From positions 310,001-374,000 of the forward strand of contig NZ_LJCP01000010.1 in the NCBI RefSeq assembly GCF_001399755.1: a stretch of DNA of 64,000 nt, given 5' to 3'. The notes beneath the pieces were generated by a model. It did no database searches. It saw only the letters and a program-made list of their open reading frames with translations, and was not told the DNA's origin. Of this stretch, positions 8,871-20,763 are shown piece by piece. The translations under genes and the position numbers were made by a program. This stretch comes from Thiohalorhabdus denitrificans. Lineage in GTDB: Bacteria > Pseudomonadota > Gammaproteobacteria > Thiohalorhabdales > Thiohalorhabdaceae. The number at the start of each line of letters is the position of its first letter. Position 1 is the stretch's first letter.

Positions 8871-10082
8871 ATGGCCGCCTTCGAGTACCAAGCCCTCGAC
8901 GCGCGCGGACGCAACCGCAAGGGCATCCTCACCGGGGACTCCCCCCGCCAGATCCGGGCCCAGCTCCGCGACCAGGGCCTCTATCCGGTGGAAGTGCAGC
9001 CCGTGGCCGAGCAGGGGACCCGGCAGGGCCGTCCCATGCTCGGCGGCCGGGTCTCCGCCTCCGGGTTGGCCCTCCTGACCCGGCAGCTGGCCACCCTGGT
9101 GCGCGCGGGCATGCCCCTGGAGGAGGCGCTGCGCGCCCTTGGCGAGCAGGTCAGCGGCCGGCAGCTGCAATCGGTGGTGGCGGGAGTGCGGGCCCAGATC
9201 ACCGAGGGTGCCACGCTCACGGAGGCGTTGGGCAGCTTCCCGCGCACCTTTCCCGAGCTTTACCGGGTCATGGTGGAGGCGGGGGAGGCCTCCGGCCGCC
9301 TCGAGGAGGTACTGGACCGCCTCGCCGACTACACCGAGCAGCGCCAGGCCATGCGCCAGAAGCTGGGGGTGGCGCTGATCTACCCCATCCTGGTCACCGT
9401 GGTGGCCGTGCTGGTGGTCGTGGCCCTGCTCACCTACGTGGTCCCCGAGGTGGTGCGGGTGTTCGAGAGCACGGGGCAGACCCTGCCGCTGCTCACCCGG
9501 GGCCTGATCGCCTCCAGCGATTTCCTGCGGGCCAACGGTCTGTTGCTGGTGGTGCTGCTCGGCGGAGCGGCCCTGCTGGCCACCTACGCCCTGCGCAGGC
9601 CGCGCGTGCGCTACGCCTTCGATCGCATGCTGCTGCGTCTGCCCTTCATCGGGCGCCTGTCCCGGACCATCAACTCGGCGCGTCTGGCCCGCACCCTGGC
9701 CATCCTCACCGAAAGCGGGGTGCCCCTGCTGGAGGCCATCCGCATCGGCGGCCGGGTGGTCCGCAACCAGCCCATTCGCGAGGCGGTGGAAGAGGCCGCG
9801 GTCACGGTCCGGGAGGGCGGGCGGCTGCACACCGCCCTCGGCCAATCCGGCTACTTCCCGCCGCTCATGATCCACATGCTCTCGGCGGGCGAGGAGAGCG
9901 GGGAGCTGGAGAAGATGCTGGAGCGGGCCGCATCCAACCAGGAGCGCGAGCTGGAATCGGCGGTTTCCGCCGCTACGGCCCTTATGGAGCCGGTTTTGAT
10001 CCTGGTGATGGGCGGCATCGTGCTGGTCATCGTACTGGCGATCCTGCTGCCCATCTTCGAGATGAACCAGATGGTGGGCTAG
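8871..10082 (+). CDS. gspF: Type II secretion system inner-membrane platform protein GspF
   Basis: GspF is the polytopic core of the assembly platform. The 403-residue protein opens with the family signature FEYQALDARGRNRKG. It contains two T2SSF domains (about 70-190 and 270-395), each with the conserved block around LxRQLATLVRAGMPLEEAL or LARTLAILTESGVPLLEAI. Three hydrophobic helices follow, the last near the C-terminus (GGIVLVIVLAILLPIFEMNQ). The start ATG 8871 is one base after the gspE stop, consistent with translational coupling. Confidence 0.96.
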   Translation: MAAFEYQALDARGRNRKGILTGDSPRQIRAQLRDQGLYPVEVQPVAEQGTRQGRPMLGGRVSASGLALLTRQLATLVRAGMPLEEALRALGEQVSGRQLQSVVAGVRAQITEGATLTEALGSFPRTFPELYRVMVEAGEASGRLEEVLDRLADYTEQRQAMRQKLGVALIYPILVTVVAVLVVVALLTYVVPEVVRVFESTGQTLPLLTRGLIASSDFLRANGLLLVVLLGGAALLATYALRRPRVRYAFDRMLLRLPFIGRLSRTINSARLARTLAILTESGVPLLEAIRIGGRVVRNQPIREAVEEAAVTVREGGRLHTALGQSGYFPPLMIHMLSAGEESGELEKMLERAASNQERELESAVSAATALMEPVLILVMGGIVLVIVLAILLPIFEMNQMVG

Positions 10083-10133
10083 AAGGTGTTTCAACCAGAC
10101 CGGTTCGGCGTATACCGGCCGAACAAGGAGAGA

Positions 10134-10613
10134 ATGATCTTGATCCGCATCCCATTCGTACCCGCGACCCAGGCCGCCCCCGCTCCGCACGATCGGCGCG
10201 GCGAGGAGGAGGGCTTCACCCTCATCGAGCTCATGGTGGTGGTGGTGATCCTGGGCATCCTGGCCGCCGTGGTGGTCCCGCGCGTAATGGACCGGCCCGC
10301 CCAGGCCCGGGTCACGGCGGCGAAGAACGACATCCGGGCCATCCAGTCGGCCCTGGACATGTACAAGCTGGACAACCATCGCTATCCCACCACGGACCAG
10401 GGGCTCGAGGCGCTGGTGGAGGAGCCCACCTCCGACCCCGAACCGCCCAACTGGAACGGCTATCTGGACCAGGTTCCCAAGGACCCCTGGGGCAACCCCT
10501 ATCAGTACCTGAACCCCGGCAAGCACGGCGAGGTGGACATCGTGAGCCTCGGGGCCGACGGCCGCGAAGGCGGCGAGGGCGAGAATGCCGACATCGGCTC
10601 CTGGGAGCTGTAG
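10134..10613 (+). CDS. gspG: Type II secretion major pseudopilin GspG
   Basis: GspG is the main subunit of the periplasmic pseudopilus. The ATG at 10134 follows AAGGAGAG and is preferred over the GTG at 10086, giving 159 residues. The leader is unusually long (27 residues) and ends EEEG, with processing expected before [18 protein letters not shown]; Glu5 of the mature protein is present. The body carries the GspG signature: [20 protein letters not shown], then TTDQGLEAL, then [15 protein letters not shown], and a C-terminal calcium-loop-like region. The prepilin peptidase that would process it is not in this window. Confidence 0.95.
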   Translation: MILIRIPFVPATQAAPAPHDRRGEEEGFTLIELMVVVVILGILAAVVVPRVMDRPAQARVTAAKNDIRAIQSALDMYKLDNHRYPTTDQGLEALVEEPTSDPEPPNWNGYLDQVPKDPWGNPYQYLNPGKHGEVDIVSLGADGREGGEGENADIGSWEL

Positions 10614-11109
10614 GCAGGGCTTCTCGTGCACGGCCCCGGCCGGGCAGGACGGCTTCACGCTGCTGGAGATCCTGGTGGTGATCGCCCTGGTGGCGATCAT
10701 CACCGGCCTCATGGTGCCTTCCTTGAATGGGGGAGGCGGCCGGGGTGTCGCGGAGGCCGCGGACCGCATGGTCCTGTTGGTGAACCAGGTGCGGCAGGAG
10801 GCCATGCTCTCTTCCCGCACCTGGCGGGTGGTCCTGGATACGGAGGAGCGCTCCTACCGCTTCCAGGTGCGCCAGGGCCAGGAGTTCGAGCGGGTCAAAC
10901 AGTCGCCCTTCGCCTCCGTGCGCCAAGATCCCGACATAGAATGGGCGGGTCTGTCCATAAACGGCGAGGAGGCGGCCGGCGAGGGGGAGGTCTACCTGTA
11001 CCCCACCGGCGAGCAGGACGCCTTCCGGCTTACCCTGGGGGATGAGGATATCCGGCGAACCGTGGTGCTGGACCCGGTGGGCCGGGCCCGCGTGGAGCGG
11101 CCGGAATGA
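10585..11109 (+). CDS. gspH: Type II secretion minor pseudopilin GspH
   Basis: This is a minor pseudopilin of the pseudopilus tip. The only plausible start in frame is ATG 10585, which overlaps the end of gspG by 29 bases and is preceded by GAGGGCGAG. The 174-residue protein has a 23-residue leader ending QDG, then [20 protein letters not shown] with Glu5 present. The GspH domain follows, with the [20 protein letters not shown] block. Its stop overlaps the gspI start (ATGA). The assignment rests on position and length as well as on the N-methylation motif. Confidence 0.9.
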   Translation: MPTSAPGSCRQGFSCTAPAGQDGFTLLEILVVIALVAIITGLMVPSLNGGGGRGVAEAADRMVLLVNQVRQEAMLSSRTWRVVLDTEERSYRFQVRQGQEFERVKQSPFASVRQDPDIEWAGLSINGEEAAGEGEVYLYPTGEQDAFRLTLGDEDIRRTVVLDPVGRARVERPE

Positions 11110-11597
11110 CGGCGTCCGGCCGTCGGGATGCGGGATTCACCCTGGTGGAGGTCCTCGTGGCCCTGGCCGTGGTGGCCTTCGCCTTGGCCGCACTCTGGAA
11201 GGGCCTGAGCCAGGGAATCGCCATCTCCCAGGGCCTCCCCGACCGGCTCATGGCCCGCTGGGTGGCCGAGAACCGGGTGGTCCTCCATCAGGCCCGGAAG
11301 GACTGGCCCGAGACCCGGACCTATGAGGGCTCCAGCGAGATGGGTGGCCGGGAGTGGTTCTGGCGGGAGCAGGTGCGGGAGACCGAGGAGGAGGCCCTGC
11401 GCCGCATCAGCGTGGAGGTGGGGCCCGGCGAGGACGAACGCGACCTGGCCTCCCTGGAGGGGTTCCTGCGGCAGCCCCGGGAGGAAACGCCCACGGGAAA
11501 TCAGGGTCCTGGAAACCAGGGGCGGGGTAACCAGGCACCGGGGGAGCAACGGCCAGGCGGGCAAGGTCCGGTAGAGCAGGGAAGGGAACAGCCATGA
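11106..11597 (+). CDS. gspI: Type II secretion minor pseudopilin GspI with an unusual Gly/Gln/Pro tail
   Basis: This is a minor pseudopilin that, with GspJ and GspK, forms the tip complex. It has 163 residues: a short leader, processing before FTLVEVLVALAVVAFALAAL, and a typical GspI core to about residue 125. The last 35 residues are low complexity, with repeated short units such as GNQGPGNQGRGNQ. That extension is not usual for the family (about 120-130 residues). Four-base overlaps join it to gspH and gspJ. The tail lies just before the gspJ start and could be a recent expansion of reading frame or a flexible periplasmic extension. Confidence 0.9.
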   Translation: MTASGRRDAGFTLVEVLVALAVVAFALAALWKGLSQGIAISQGLPDRLMARWVAENRVVLHQARKDWPETRTYEGSSEMGGREWFWREQVRETEEEALRRISVEVGPGEDERDLASLEGFLRQPREETPTGNQGPGNQGRGNQAPGEQRPGGQGPVEQGREQP

Positions 11598-12259
11598 CCC
11601 GTTCCCCCGGAAACCGGGAGGCGGGCATGACCCTGCTGGAGGTGCTCATCGCCCTTGCCGTTTTTGCCCTGGTGGCGGCGGCAGGGTACACCGCCCTCAG
11701 CCAGGGCCTGCGGACCGAGGAGCGGCTCCAGGATACCCGGGCCTTCTGGCAGCGGCTGGGGTCGGTGCTCAGCCTCATGCGGCGCGACCTCGGCCAGGTG
11801 CGCAACCGTCCCCCGCGCAGCCCGGCCGGGGAGTGGACATTGGCCTTCGAGGGCTCCGAAAGCGGCGCGGCCATGGGGGGCAGGACGGGCGAGGACACGC
11901 TGTTCCGCTTCGTCCGGGGCGGCAGCACCTCCTTCCGCGAGGGGCCGGCCAGCCCCTATCGGCGGGTGGCCTACCGGCTGCGGGAGGGCGAGCTTTTCCG
12001 CCTCACCTGGCCCCGCCTGGACGCCCCGACCGGCCTCGAGCCCCGGGAGGTGGCGCTTATGGACGGCGTGGAGGAGGTGACGATCCGGTACCTGGCCGGC
12101 CAGGATCGGCGCTGGGCCCAGCGATGGCCCCGAGGCGGGGCCGGGGCAGGCCCGGGCGGGAGCGCGGACGCCGGCCTGCCGCGGGCCGTGGAAATTACCC
12201 TGGAATTCGAGGAGCATGGCCGTTTCGAGCGTGTCTTCCATGTCGGCCACCCGCGATGA
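11594..12259 (+). CDS. gspJ: Type II secretion minor pseudopilin GspJ
   Basis: This minor pseudopilin of 221 residues belongs to the tip complex. The leader MTRSPGNREAG is followed by MTLLEVLIALAVFALVAAAG, so the first mature residue is Met rather than Phe; Glu5 is present. Conserved GspJ features are the RLGSVLSLMRRDLGQVRNR segment and the C-terminal LMDGVEEVTIRYL region. The ATG overlaps the gspI stop by four bases. The reading frame runs past the gspK start. Confidence 0.92.
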   Translation: MTRSPGNREAGMTLLEVLIALAVFALVAAAGYTALSQGLRTEERLQDTRAFWQRLGSVLSLMRRDLGQVRNRPPRSPAGEWTLAFEGSESGAAMGGRTGEDTLFRFVRGGSTSFREGPASPYRRVAYRLREGELFRLTWPRLDAPTGLEPREVALMDGVEEVTIRYLAGQDRRWAQRWPRGGAGAGPGGSADAGLPRAVEITLEFEEHGRFERVFHVGHPR

Positions 12260-13181
12260 GCGGGGCGTGGCCCTGGTCACCGTGCTCCTGATCGTCACGG
12301 TGCTGACGGCGGTGGTGGCCCGGCTCAGCCTCTCCAACGAGGTCTGGGTGCGCCAGGTGCAGGGGGACGGCGCCCTCGCGCAGGCGGACCAGGTATCCCG
12401 GGCGGCCCAGCACTGGGTGGGAATGCTCCTGGAGCGGGACACCAACGAATTCGACGGCCACACCGACCTCTGGGCCCGGCCCATCCCCCCGATCCCGGTG
12501 GACTGGGGCGAGCTCAACGGCCGGGTCGAGGACCTCCAGGGGCGGTTCAACCTGAACAATCTGGTGACGGCCGAGGGCGAGGTGGATCCCGTGGCCCACC
12601 AACAGTTCCAGAGGCTTCTCCGGATCCTGGAGCTGGATCCGGGGATCGCCGATGCTGCGGTGGACTGGATCGACCCCGACCAGACCCCCTACGGCGGGGG
12701 CGGGGCCGAGGACGGCATGTACCAGGGTCGACAGCCCCCCTACCTGGCGGCCAATCGCCCCTTCGGGGAGGCGGAGGAAATCCGCCTCCTGCGGGGGGTG
12801 GACGGCGAGGCCTGGCAGGCCCTGGAGCCCCACATCACCGCCCTGCCGGAGGCCACCGGGGTCAACGTCAATACCGCCTCGCCCGAGGTACTCGCCGCGG
12901 TGGTGGAGGCCTGGGGATCGCCCCGCGTGGCCCTGGGCGAGGCGCAGCGATGGGCGGCCAAGACCAGCGAGGAGCCGTTCGCCGACCCCGCCACCTTCGC
13001 CGCCCAGGCCCTCGGCGACGGCCCCGGGGGGGAGACGCCGCCCAACCTCACCGTGCAGACGAACTATTTCCTGGTGCGGACCGAGGCGAGCTTCGGCTCG
13101 GTATCCCGGAGCCTGGCCACGGTGTACCGTCGTTCCGGGGGAGAGGCCCGAATCATCCGCCATAGCACGGAGATCCGATAG
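12240..13181 (+). CDS. gspK: Type II secretion minor pseudopilin GspK
   Basis: GspK caps the pseudopilus tip. The ATG at 12240 gives 313 residues and a short leader MSATRDERG before VALVTVLLIVTVLTAVVAR; an in-frame ATG at 12216 would add eight residues. As is normal for GspK there is no Glu5. Family blocks are LQGRFNLNNLV, then AAVDWIDPDQTPYGGGGAED, and a helix-hairpin-helix-like GVNVNTASPEVLAAV. It overlaps the end of gspJ by 20 bases and ends directly before the gspL start. Confidence 0.93.
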   Translation: MSATRDERGVALVTVLLIVTVLTAVVARLSLSNEVWVRQVQGDGALAQADQVSRAAQHWVGMLLERDTNEFDGHTDLWARPIPPIPVDWGELNGRVEDLQGRFNLNNLVTAEGEVDPVAHQQFQRLLRILELDPGIADAAVDWIDPDQTPYGGGGAEDGMYQGRQPPYLAANRPFGEAEEIRLLRGVDGEAWQALEPHITALPEATGVNVNTASPEVLAAVVEAWGSPRVALGEAQRWAAKTSEEPFADPATFAAQALGDGPGGETPPNLTVQTNYFLVRTEASFGSVSRSLATVYRRSGGEARIIRHSTEIR

Positions 13182-14444
13182 GTGGCGTTACGTGGAGAGT
13201 ACTGGTGGGTCCGCCTGCGGCCGGACGGCCTGGACTGGGCCCGCTGCATGAGCGGCGAGAGCACACCCCGGCAGGAAGGGCGGTGCGTGGATTGGTCGGA
13301 GCTCCCCGCTCCGGCCGGGGCCCGCCTCATGCTCTGCGTGCCCGGCGAGCGTGTCCGGGTCCACCGGGTACACCTTCCGGCCGGGAGCCGCCGCCGTCAG
13401 CGGGCCATCCTCCCCTACGCCCTGGAGGAGCAGCTGCTCCGGGATCCGGGCGAATACCACTTCGTTCCCCTGCCGCGCCCCAAGAGCCAGCCGGATACAC
13501 CCGTCGCCGTGGTGGAGCGGGAGCTCATGGACCAATGGCTGGACGGGCTGGAGGAGAACGGCTGGCGGCCCCGGGTCCTGGTGCCCGAATTTCTGGCCGT
13601 GCCCCCGCCGCCCCCTGGGACCTGGTTCCTGGATGCGGCCGAATCGCCGTTCCTCCTGCGCCTCCCCAGTGGGGGCGGGGGCGCCGCCCTGCCCGGCACC
13701 CTCGGCAGCCAGCCCCCGGGCTCCCTTCTGCTGGCCCTGGAGCAGGCTCGCGTGGCGCCGGCCATCCTCCGGGTGCGGGTCGCGGATGAGGAACAGCGGG
13801 CCCGGGTGGCCGAGTGGTCCGCATGGCTGGAGCCCCGGGAGCTGGATCTGGAGATCCAGGAGGACAGCCGGGCGCGTTCCGCTTGGCTGGCCCGCCAGGA
13901 GCAGCCCCGTGCGGGCTGCAACCTGCTCACCGGGCCCTACGCCTCCCGCGAGGATCCGCGGGTGTGGGGGCGCCGCCTGGCCCCGGCCGCCGGCCTGGCG
14001 CTTGGTTTGCTGGTGGTGGCCGGCATCCAGTGGGCTCTGGAGGGCCAGCGCATCAGCGCCGAGCACGCCCGCCTGGAAGCGGCCATCGAGGACACCTACC
14101 GGGAGGCCTTTCCCGACGCCCGCAATCTGGTGGATCCGCGCTACCAGATGGAGCAGGCCCTGGAACGGCTCCGCCGGCGCGGGCAGGACACGGAGGAGTC
14201 CGACGGGTTCCTGGAGCGGATAGCGCGGCTCGCCCCCCGGCTTACGGAGGCGGGGGAGGACGCGGAGGTGGAGTCCCTCGCCTATGAGCGCGGCGAGCTG
14301 ACCCTGGAGGTCAGCATGGCCGATTACGAGGCCCTGGAGCGATTGCAACGGCGCCTGGGAGAGAACGGCAGCGTGGAAGTGGAAAATGCGGAAATGCAGG
14401 ACGGCCGGGTGAACGCCAGCCTCCGCCTCCGGGAGGAGGGCTGA
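13182..14444 (+). CDS. gspL: Type II secretion inner-membrane protein GspL
   Basis: GspL recruits GspE to the membrane. It has 420 residues from a GTG start that abuts the gspK stop. The cytoplasmic actin-like part (about 1-260) contains LPAGSRRRQRAILPYALEEQ, typical of GspL. One membrane helix follows (about 266-286), then a periplasmic ferredoxin-like domain that pairs with GspM. Similarity within the family is low, so identification uses architecture and operon position. Confidence 0.9.
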   Translation: MALRGEYWWVRLRPDGLDWARCMSGESTPRQEGRCVDWSELPAPAGARLMLCVPGERVRVHRVHLPAGSRRRQRAILPYALEEQLLRDPGEYHFVPLPRPKSQPDTPVAVVERELMDQWLDGLEENGWRPRVLVPEFLAVPPPPPGTWFLDAAESPFLLRLPSGGGGAALPGTLGSQPPGSLLLALEQARVAPAILRVRVADEEQRARVAEWSAWLEPRELDLEIQEDSRARSAWLARQEQPRAGCNLLTGPYASREDPRVWGRRLAPAAGLALGLLVVAGIQWALEGQRISAEHARLEAAIEDTYREAFPDARNLVDPRYQMEQALERLRRRGQDTEESDGFLERIARLAPRLTEAGEDAEVESLAYERGELTLEVSMADYEALERLQRRLGENGSVEVENAEMQDGRVNASLRLREEG

Positions 14445-14445
14445 G

Positions 14446-14948
14446 GTGCTCCGGGAATGGTGGCGGGAGCGCCCCCCCAGGGAACGGGCCGTACTTGCCG
14501 GGGGCGGGGCCGCGCTCTTGCTGGTGCTCGCCTATCTCCTCATCGAGCCCCACCTGGCGGAGCGCCAGCGCCTCGCCCGGGAGATCCCGGAGCTGCGTGA
14601 GGATCTGTCCTGGATGCGGGAGCATGTCGCGGAGGTCAAGCGCCTGGGCGGCGAATCCGCCGGCCCCGCCTCCGGTTCGGTGGAAGGGGAGCGCTCCTTC
14701 GGGCCGGCGCTGGTGGAGGACTCCCTGCGGGGGGCCGGGCTGGCCGACGAGGTGGAGACCCTGCGCTCCTCCGGGGACGAGGGGGTGCAGGTGGCCTTTA
14801 CCCGGGTGGCCTTCCCGGAGTTGGCCGGTTGGCTGGGCGACCTCCGACAGCGTTCCGGGGCGAAGGTGCGCACCGCCCGCATCCAACGGAACGAGGAGCA
14901 GGAAGGGGTGGTGGAGGCGGAGCTCACCCTCGTCCCGGGAGAGGAGCC

Positions 14949-14952
<4 letters not shown>
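14446..14952 (+). CDS. gspM: Type II secretion inner-membrane protein GspM
   Basis: GspM stabilises GspL and the platform. It is a 168-residue protein from a GTG start one base after gspL. It begins LREWWRERPPRERAVL, typical of the family, followed by a membrane helix (about 16-33), a coiled-coil segment and a small periplasmic domain. It ends in GTGA overlap with gspN. It was identified from architecture and position. Confidence 0.9.
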
Positions 14953-17790
<2,838 letters not shown>

Positions 17791-17875
17791 ACCCCGTGGC
17801 TTGTTCCGCGCCTCTTCTGCTAGGGTCCTAGGTACGAATAACCCCCATACCCCCAGCGAGAAAGGGAGCGGGAGG

Positions 17876-18226
17876 ATGCGCGAGCGGCTGAGGACCGCGG
17901 TGGATGTCGCCCTGGGGGCGGCGGTAACCGGCTGGCGGGGCGCGCGGCGGCGTGCGGCCGGGCTGGCGGAGACCGGCCGGGCCAGTCGTGAGCGCTTCCA
18001 GGAGCGCGTGGACCGGGAGACGGAGACCTGGCGGGAGTCGGGCCGGGAGTCGATCCACGAGGTGGAGGAGCGCGTCCGGGAGGAGAGCACCCGGGTGCTG
18101 CACGGCATGCACCTCGTGACCCGCGAGGACCTGGAGGGACTGACCCGCCGCATCACCCAGCTCCAGGCCCGGGTGGCCGAGATGGAGCGCCGGATGGCGG
18201 ATTCCGACACGGGAAACCGGGAGTGA
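17876..18226 (+). CDS. Small amphipathic coiled-coil protein upstream of ubiB
   Basis: This 116-residue protein starts at ATG 17876 after AAGGGAGCGGGAGG and overlaps ubiB by four bases (GTGA). The first 45 residues are Arg/Ala-rich. The rest is predicted helical and ends in a heptad-like segment LEGLTRRITQLQARVAEMER. This layout resembles UbiK/BMFP and phasin-type proteins, which also end in a short coiled coil. UbiK assists ubiquinone synthesis, and the link to ubiB makes a related role attractive. No diagnostic motif is present, so the function is inferred only from shape and neighbourhood. Confidence 0.7.
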   Translation: MRERLRTAVDVALGAAVTGWRGARRRAAGLAETGRASRERFQERVDRETETWRESGRESIHEVEERVREESTRVLHGMHLVTREDLEGLTRRITQLQARVAEMERRMADSDTGNRE

Positions 18227-19893
18227 GCCGGTTCGGCTTCGACGGGCTCCGGCAGATCAATCGGCTGCGGGAGGTTCTGGGGGTACTCGCCCGCTATGGG
18301 TTCGGCGAGCTGGTCCAGCAGCTGCGGCTGGGGCGCTTCCTGCCCTCCTGGGCCCGGAAGGGCCCCGAGCGGGCCCGGGGGCTGACCACCGCCGAACGGG
18401 TCCGCCGGGTCTGCGAGGAGCTGGGGCCATCCTTCATCAAGATCGGTCAGATCCTGTCCACCCGTCCGGACCTGCTGCCCCCCGACTGGATCGAAGAGCT
18501 CTCCAACCTCCAGGGGCGCCTGCCCCCCATCGAGTTCGCCGACATCGAGGAGGAGCTGCGCGCCGCCTGGGGGGACGAGGGGTGGCACCGGCTGGCCCGC
18601 TTCGACCGCGAGCCCATGGCCACCGCCTCCATCGCCCAGGTCCACCGGGGCACCCTGGACACGGGGGAGGAAGTGGCGGTGAAGGTGCGCCGGCCGGGGA
18701 TCCAGGGGCAGGTGGAGGTGGACCTGCGGATCCTCAAGCGGCTCGCCCAGCTGGCCGCCGACCATATCACCGAGCTGGCCCACCACGATCCGGTGCAGAT
18801 TGCCGAGGAGTTCTCGGAGAGCTTCCGCGCCGAACTGGATCTCACCCAGGAAGGGCGCAACCTGGAACGGTTCCGGGAGAACTTCCGCAACCGGCGCGAG
18901 GTACGGTTCCCCGAGGTGCACTGGGAATACACCCGGGAGACGGTGCTGGTGACCGAGCTCATCGACGGCCCCATGGCCCTCACCCCGCCCGAGGAGCTGG
19001 ACGAGCTGGGCTACGACCGCCACCGCCTGGCCCGCGTGGGCGCCCGGGCCTTCCTCAAGATGATCATCCAGGACGGCTTCTTCCACGCCGACCCGCACCC
19101 GTCCAACGTCATCTTCCCGGAGCCCGACCGAGTCTGCTTCATCGACTGCGGCATGGTGGGCCGGCTTCGGCCCGAGCTGCGCGAGCAGCTCCTGGGCCTC
19201 CTGCTCGCCCTCATCGAGCGCAATTCCGAGGAAGCGGTGGACGCCTTCCTCAGCATCGGCCGGGCCCCGGCGGACCTGGACCGGGACCAACTGCTGCTCC
19301 ATGCCGAGCGCTTCATCGAGCGCTACCACAGCGTGCGGTTGGAGAACCTGCAGCTCGGCGAGATCCTGCTCGAGTTCGTGCGCCTCATCCGGGCGCACCA
19401 CATCACCCTCCCGCCCGACCTGGCCCTGCTCGCCAAGGCCCTCATCACGGTGGAGGGGCTGGGGCAGGTCCTGGACCCCGAATTCGACATGGTCTCCGAG
19501 GCCGAGCCCTACCTGCGGGCGGTGATGCGGGCGCGCTATCGCCCGGACCAGATGGCCAGGCGCATGCTGGGCCGGGTGGAGGCGGGGGGCGCGGAGACCC
19601 AGGCGATCTACCGCGATTTCCGCAGCGCCCTGCGCCGGTTGGGGCAGGGCACCCCCATCCAGTTCGAGTTCCGCCAGCTGCGCAGCCTGGAGCAGGAGCT
19701 GGACCGGGCCAGCAACCGCATCGCCTTTGCCCTGGTGGTTGCCGCCCTGGTCATCGGCTCCGCCCAGCTGGTGGTGGCGGGAGCGGGCCCGGAGGTCTAC
19801 GGCCTGCCCATGTTCGGCCTGGTGGGCTTCGGCGTGGCGGCCTTCTTCGGCCTGTGGCTGATCGTGGCCATCTCTCGCTCGGGGCGCCTCTGA
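18223..19893 (+). CDS. ubiB: UbiB/ABC1-family atypical kinase (ubiquinone biosynthesis)
   Basis: UbiB-family ATPases are needed for the ubiquinone hydroxylation steps and act at the inner membrane. The 556-residue protein has the family KxGQ motif in FIKIGQILSTRPDLLP (73-76), the Ala-rich loop SIAQVHRG, catalytic HADPHPSNV and metal-binding IDCGMVG. Two hydrophobic helices end the protein (about 500-552). GTG 18223 overlaps the preceding gene. No other ubi genes lie in the window, so the assignment is to the family. Confidence 0.92.
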   Translation: MSRFGFDGLRQINRLREVLGVLARYGFGELVQQLRLGRFLPSWARKGPERARGLTTAERVRRVCEELGPSFIKIGQILSTRPDLLPPDWIEELSNLQGRLPPIEFADIEEELRAAWGDEGWHRLARFDREPMATASIAQVHRGTLDTGEEVAVKVRRPGIQGQVEVDLRILKRLAQLAADHITELAHHDPVQIAEEFSESFRAELDLTQEGRNLERFRENFRNRREVRFPEVHWEYTRETVLVTELIDGPMALTPPEELDELGYDRHRLARVGARAFLKMIIQDGFFHADPHPSNVIFPEPDRVCFIDCGMVGRLRPELREQLLGLLLALIERNSEEAVDAFLSIGRAPADLDRDQLLLHAERFIERYHSVRLENLQLGEILLEFVRLIRAHHITLPPDLALLAKALITVEGLGQVLDPEFDMVSEAEPYLRAVMRARYRPDQMARRMLGRVEAGGAETQAIYRDFRSALRRLGQGTPIQFEFRQLRSLEQELDRASNRIAFALVVAALVIGSAQLVVAGAGPEVYGLPMFGLVGFGVAAFFGLWLIVAISRSGRL

Positions 19894-19914
19894 CGCCCCG
19901 GCGCTTGCCTCCGC

Positions 19915-20553
19915 CTACAGCTCGTAGCGGCGCTTCTTGCGGAAGCGGATGCGCGGCAGGATCAGGCCCACCAGCATCCCGGCAACAACCACGCCGGCCC
20001 CGCGGGTGAACCAGGTCTGGGCGGAGAGGTCCTGAAGCTGCCTGTTCTCTTCCTGCAACCGCTTGAGCTCCTCGGCCTGCTCCTGGTTGCGCCGCTCCAG
20101 GGTCTCCGCGCGCTCTTTCAGGGCGACCGCGTTGGAGCTTGTCTCCTTGAGCTCCTCGAGCTCCCGCTTGAGCTCCCCGTTTTCCTGCTGCAGAGCCTCC
20201 AGCTCTTCGCGCTGCCCCTCCATCTTTTCCATGCGGGCCTGGTTGCGTTCCATGCGCTCCCGCATGTTGGCGATCCGGTCCCGCGCCGGCCGCTCGTCCA
20301 TCAGGTAGCGGGTCAGGACCCAGCCTTCCGTGCCGGAAGGCGTCCGGACGCGGGAAAACCCTGCCTCCCGGTCCACCTCCAGGACTTCCAGCGGGGTGCC
20401 GCTATCGGGGGACGCCAGGATCTTGTGCTGGACGGACTTGCCGCGCCGGAGCGTAATCTCCAGCTGGTCGCTGACGTAGCGGGTCTCCGCCTGGGCAGCG
20501 ATAGCCGAGAAGGCAAGGAGAAGCATGAGCAGGAATGTGGTCTTGCGTAGCAT
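19915..20553 (-). CDS. Bacterial SH3-domain membrane-anchored protein (TIGR04211/YgiM type)
   Basis: The 212-residue protein has a signal peptide (cleavage near AQA). A bacterial SH3-like domain follows (about 24-90, with RYVSDQLEITLRRG and GWVLTRYL), then a long coiled coil (about 95-180). A C-terminal membrane helix ends in basic KKRRYEL. This architecture matches the TIGR04211/YgiM family of inner-membrane proteins with a periplasmic SH3 domain. Function is not known. It converges with ubiB, 21 bases away. Confidence 0.88.
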   Translation of the reverse strand: MLRKTTFLLMLLLAFSAIAAQAETRYVSDQLEITLRRGKSVQHKILASPDSGTPLEVLEVDREAGFSRVRTPSGTEGWVLTRYLMDERPARDRIANMRERMERNQARMEKMEGQREELEALQQENGELKRELEELKETSSNAVALKERAETLERRNQEQAEELKRLQEENRQLQDLSAQTWFTRGAGVVVAGMLVGLILPRIRFRKKRRYEL

Positions 20554-20763
20554 TTCTTGGAATTCTAAAACCGTATGGGATGGCCTTGTTCGGGCCTAGA
20601 TGATGCCCATTTCCCGGCCCGGGTTCAAACCCCATTGCACTCCGGAACGCCAACATTCGGAATAAACTCCTGATTTCAAGCCGCCTTTTGGATTAGAAAT
20701 TTCCTGTATTCCCATAAGGGATACTGAAGAGGAAGGGGAGGGCTGGAGGCATCCAGGGCAGGG
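20554..20763. other. Intergenic gap between the SH3-domain gene and mutS
   Basis: About 210 bases between two minus-strand genes. It is less GC-rich than its surroundings. No RNA gene, strong terminator or well-spaced promoter was recognised. Confidence 0.4.

Noticed and set aside
7088-8932. A 614-codon minus-strand open frame opposite gspE
   Set aside because: It runs through conserved gspE motifs on the opposite strand; no start signal or homology is seen.
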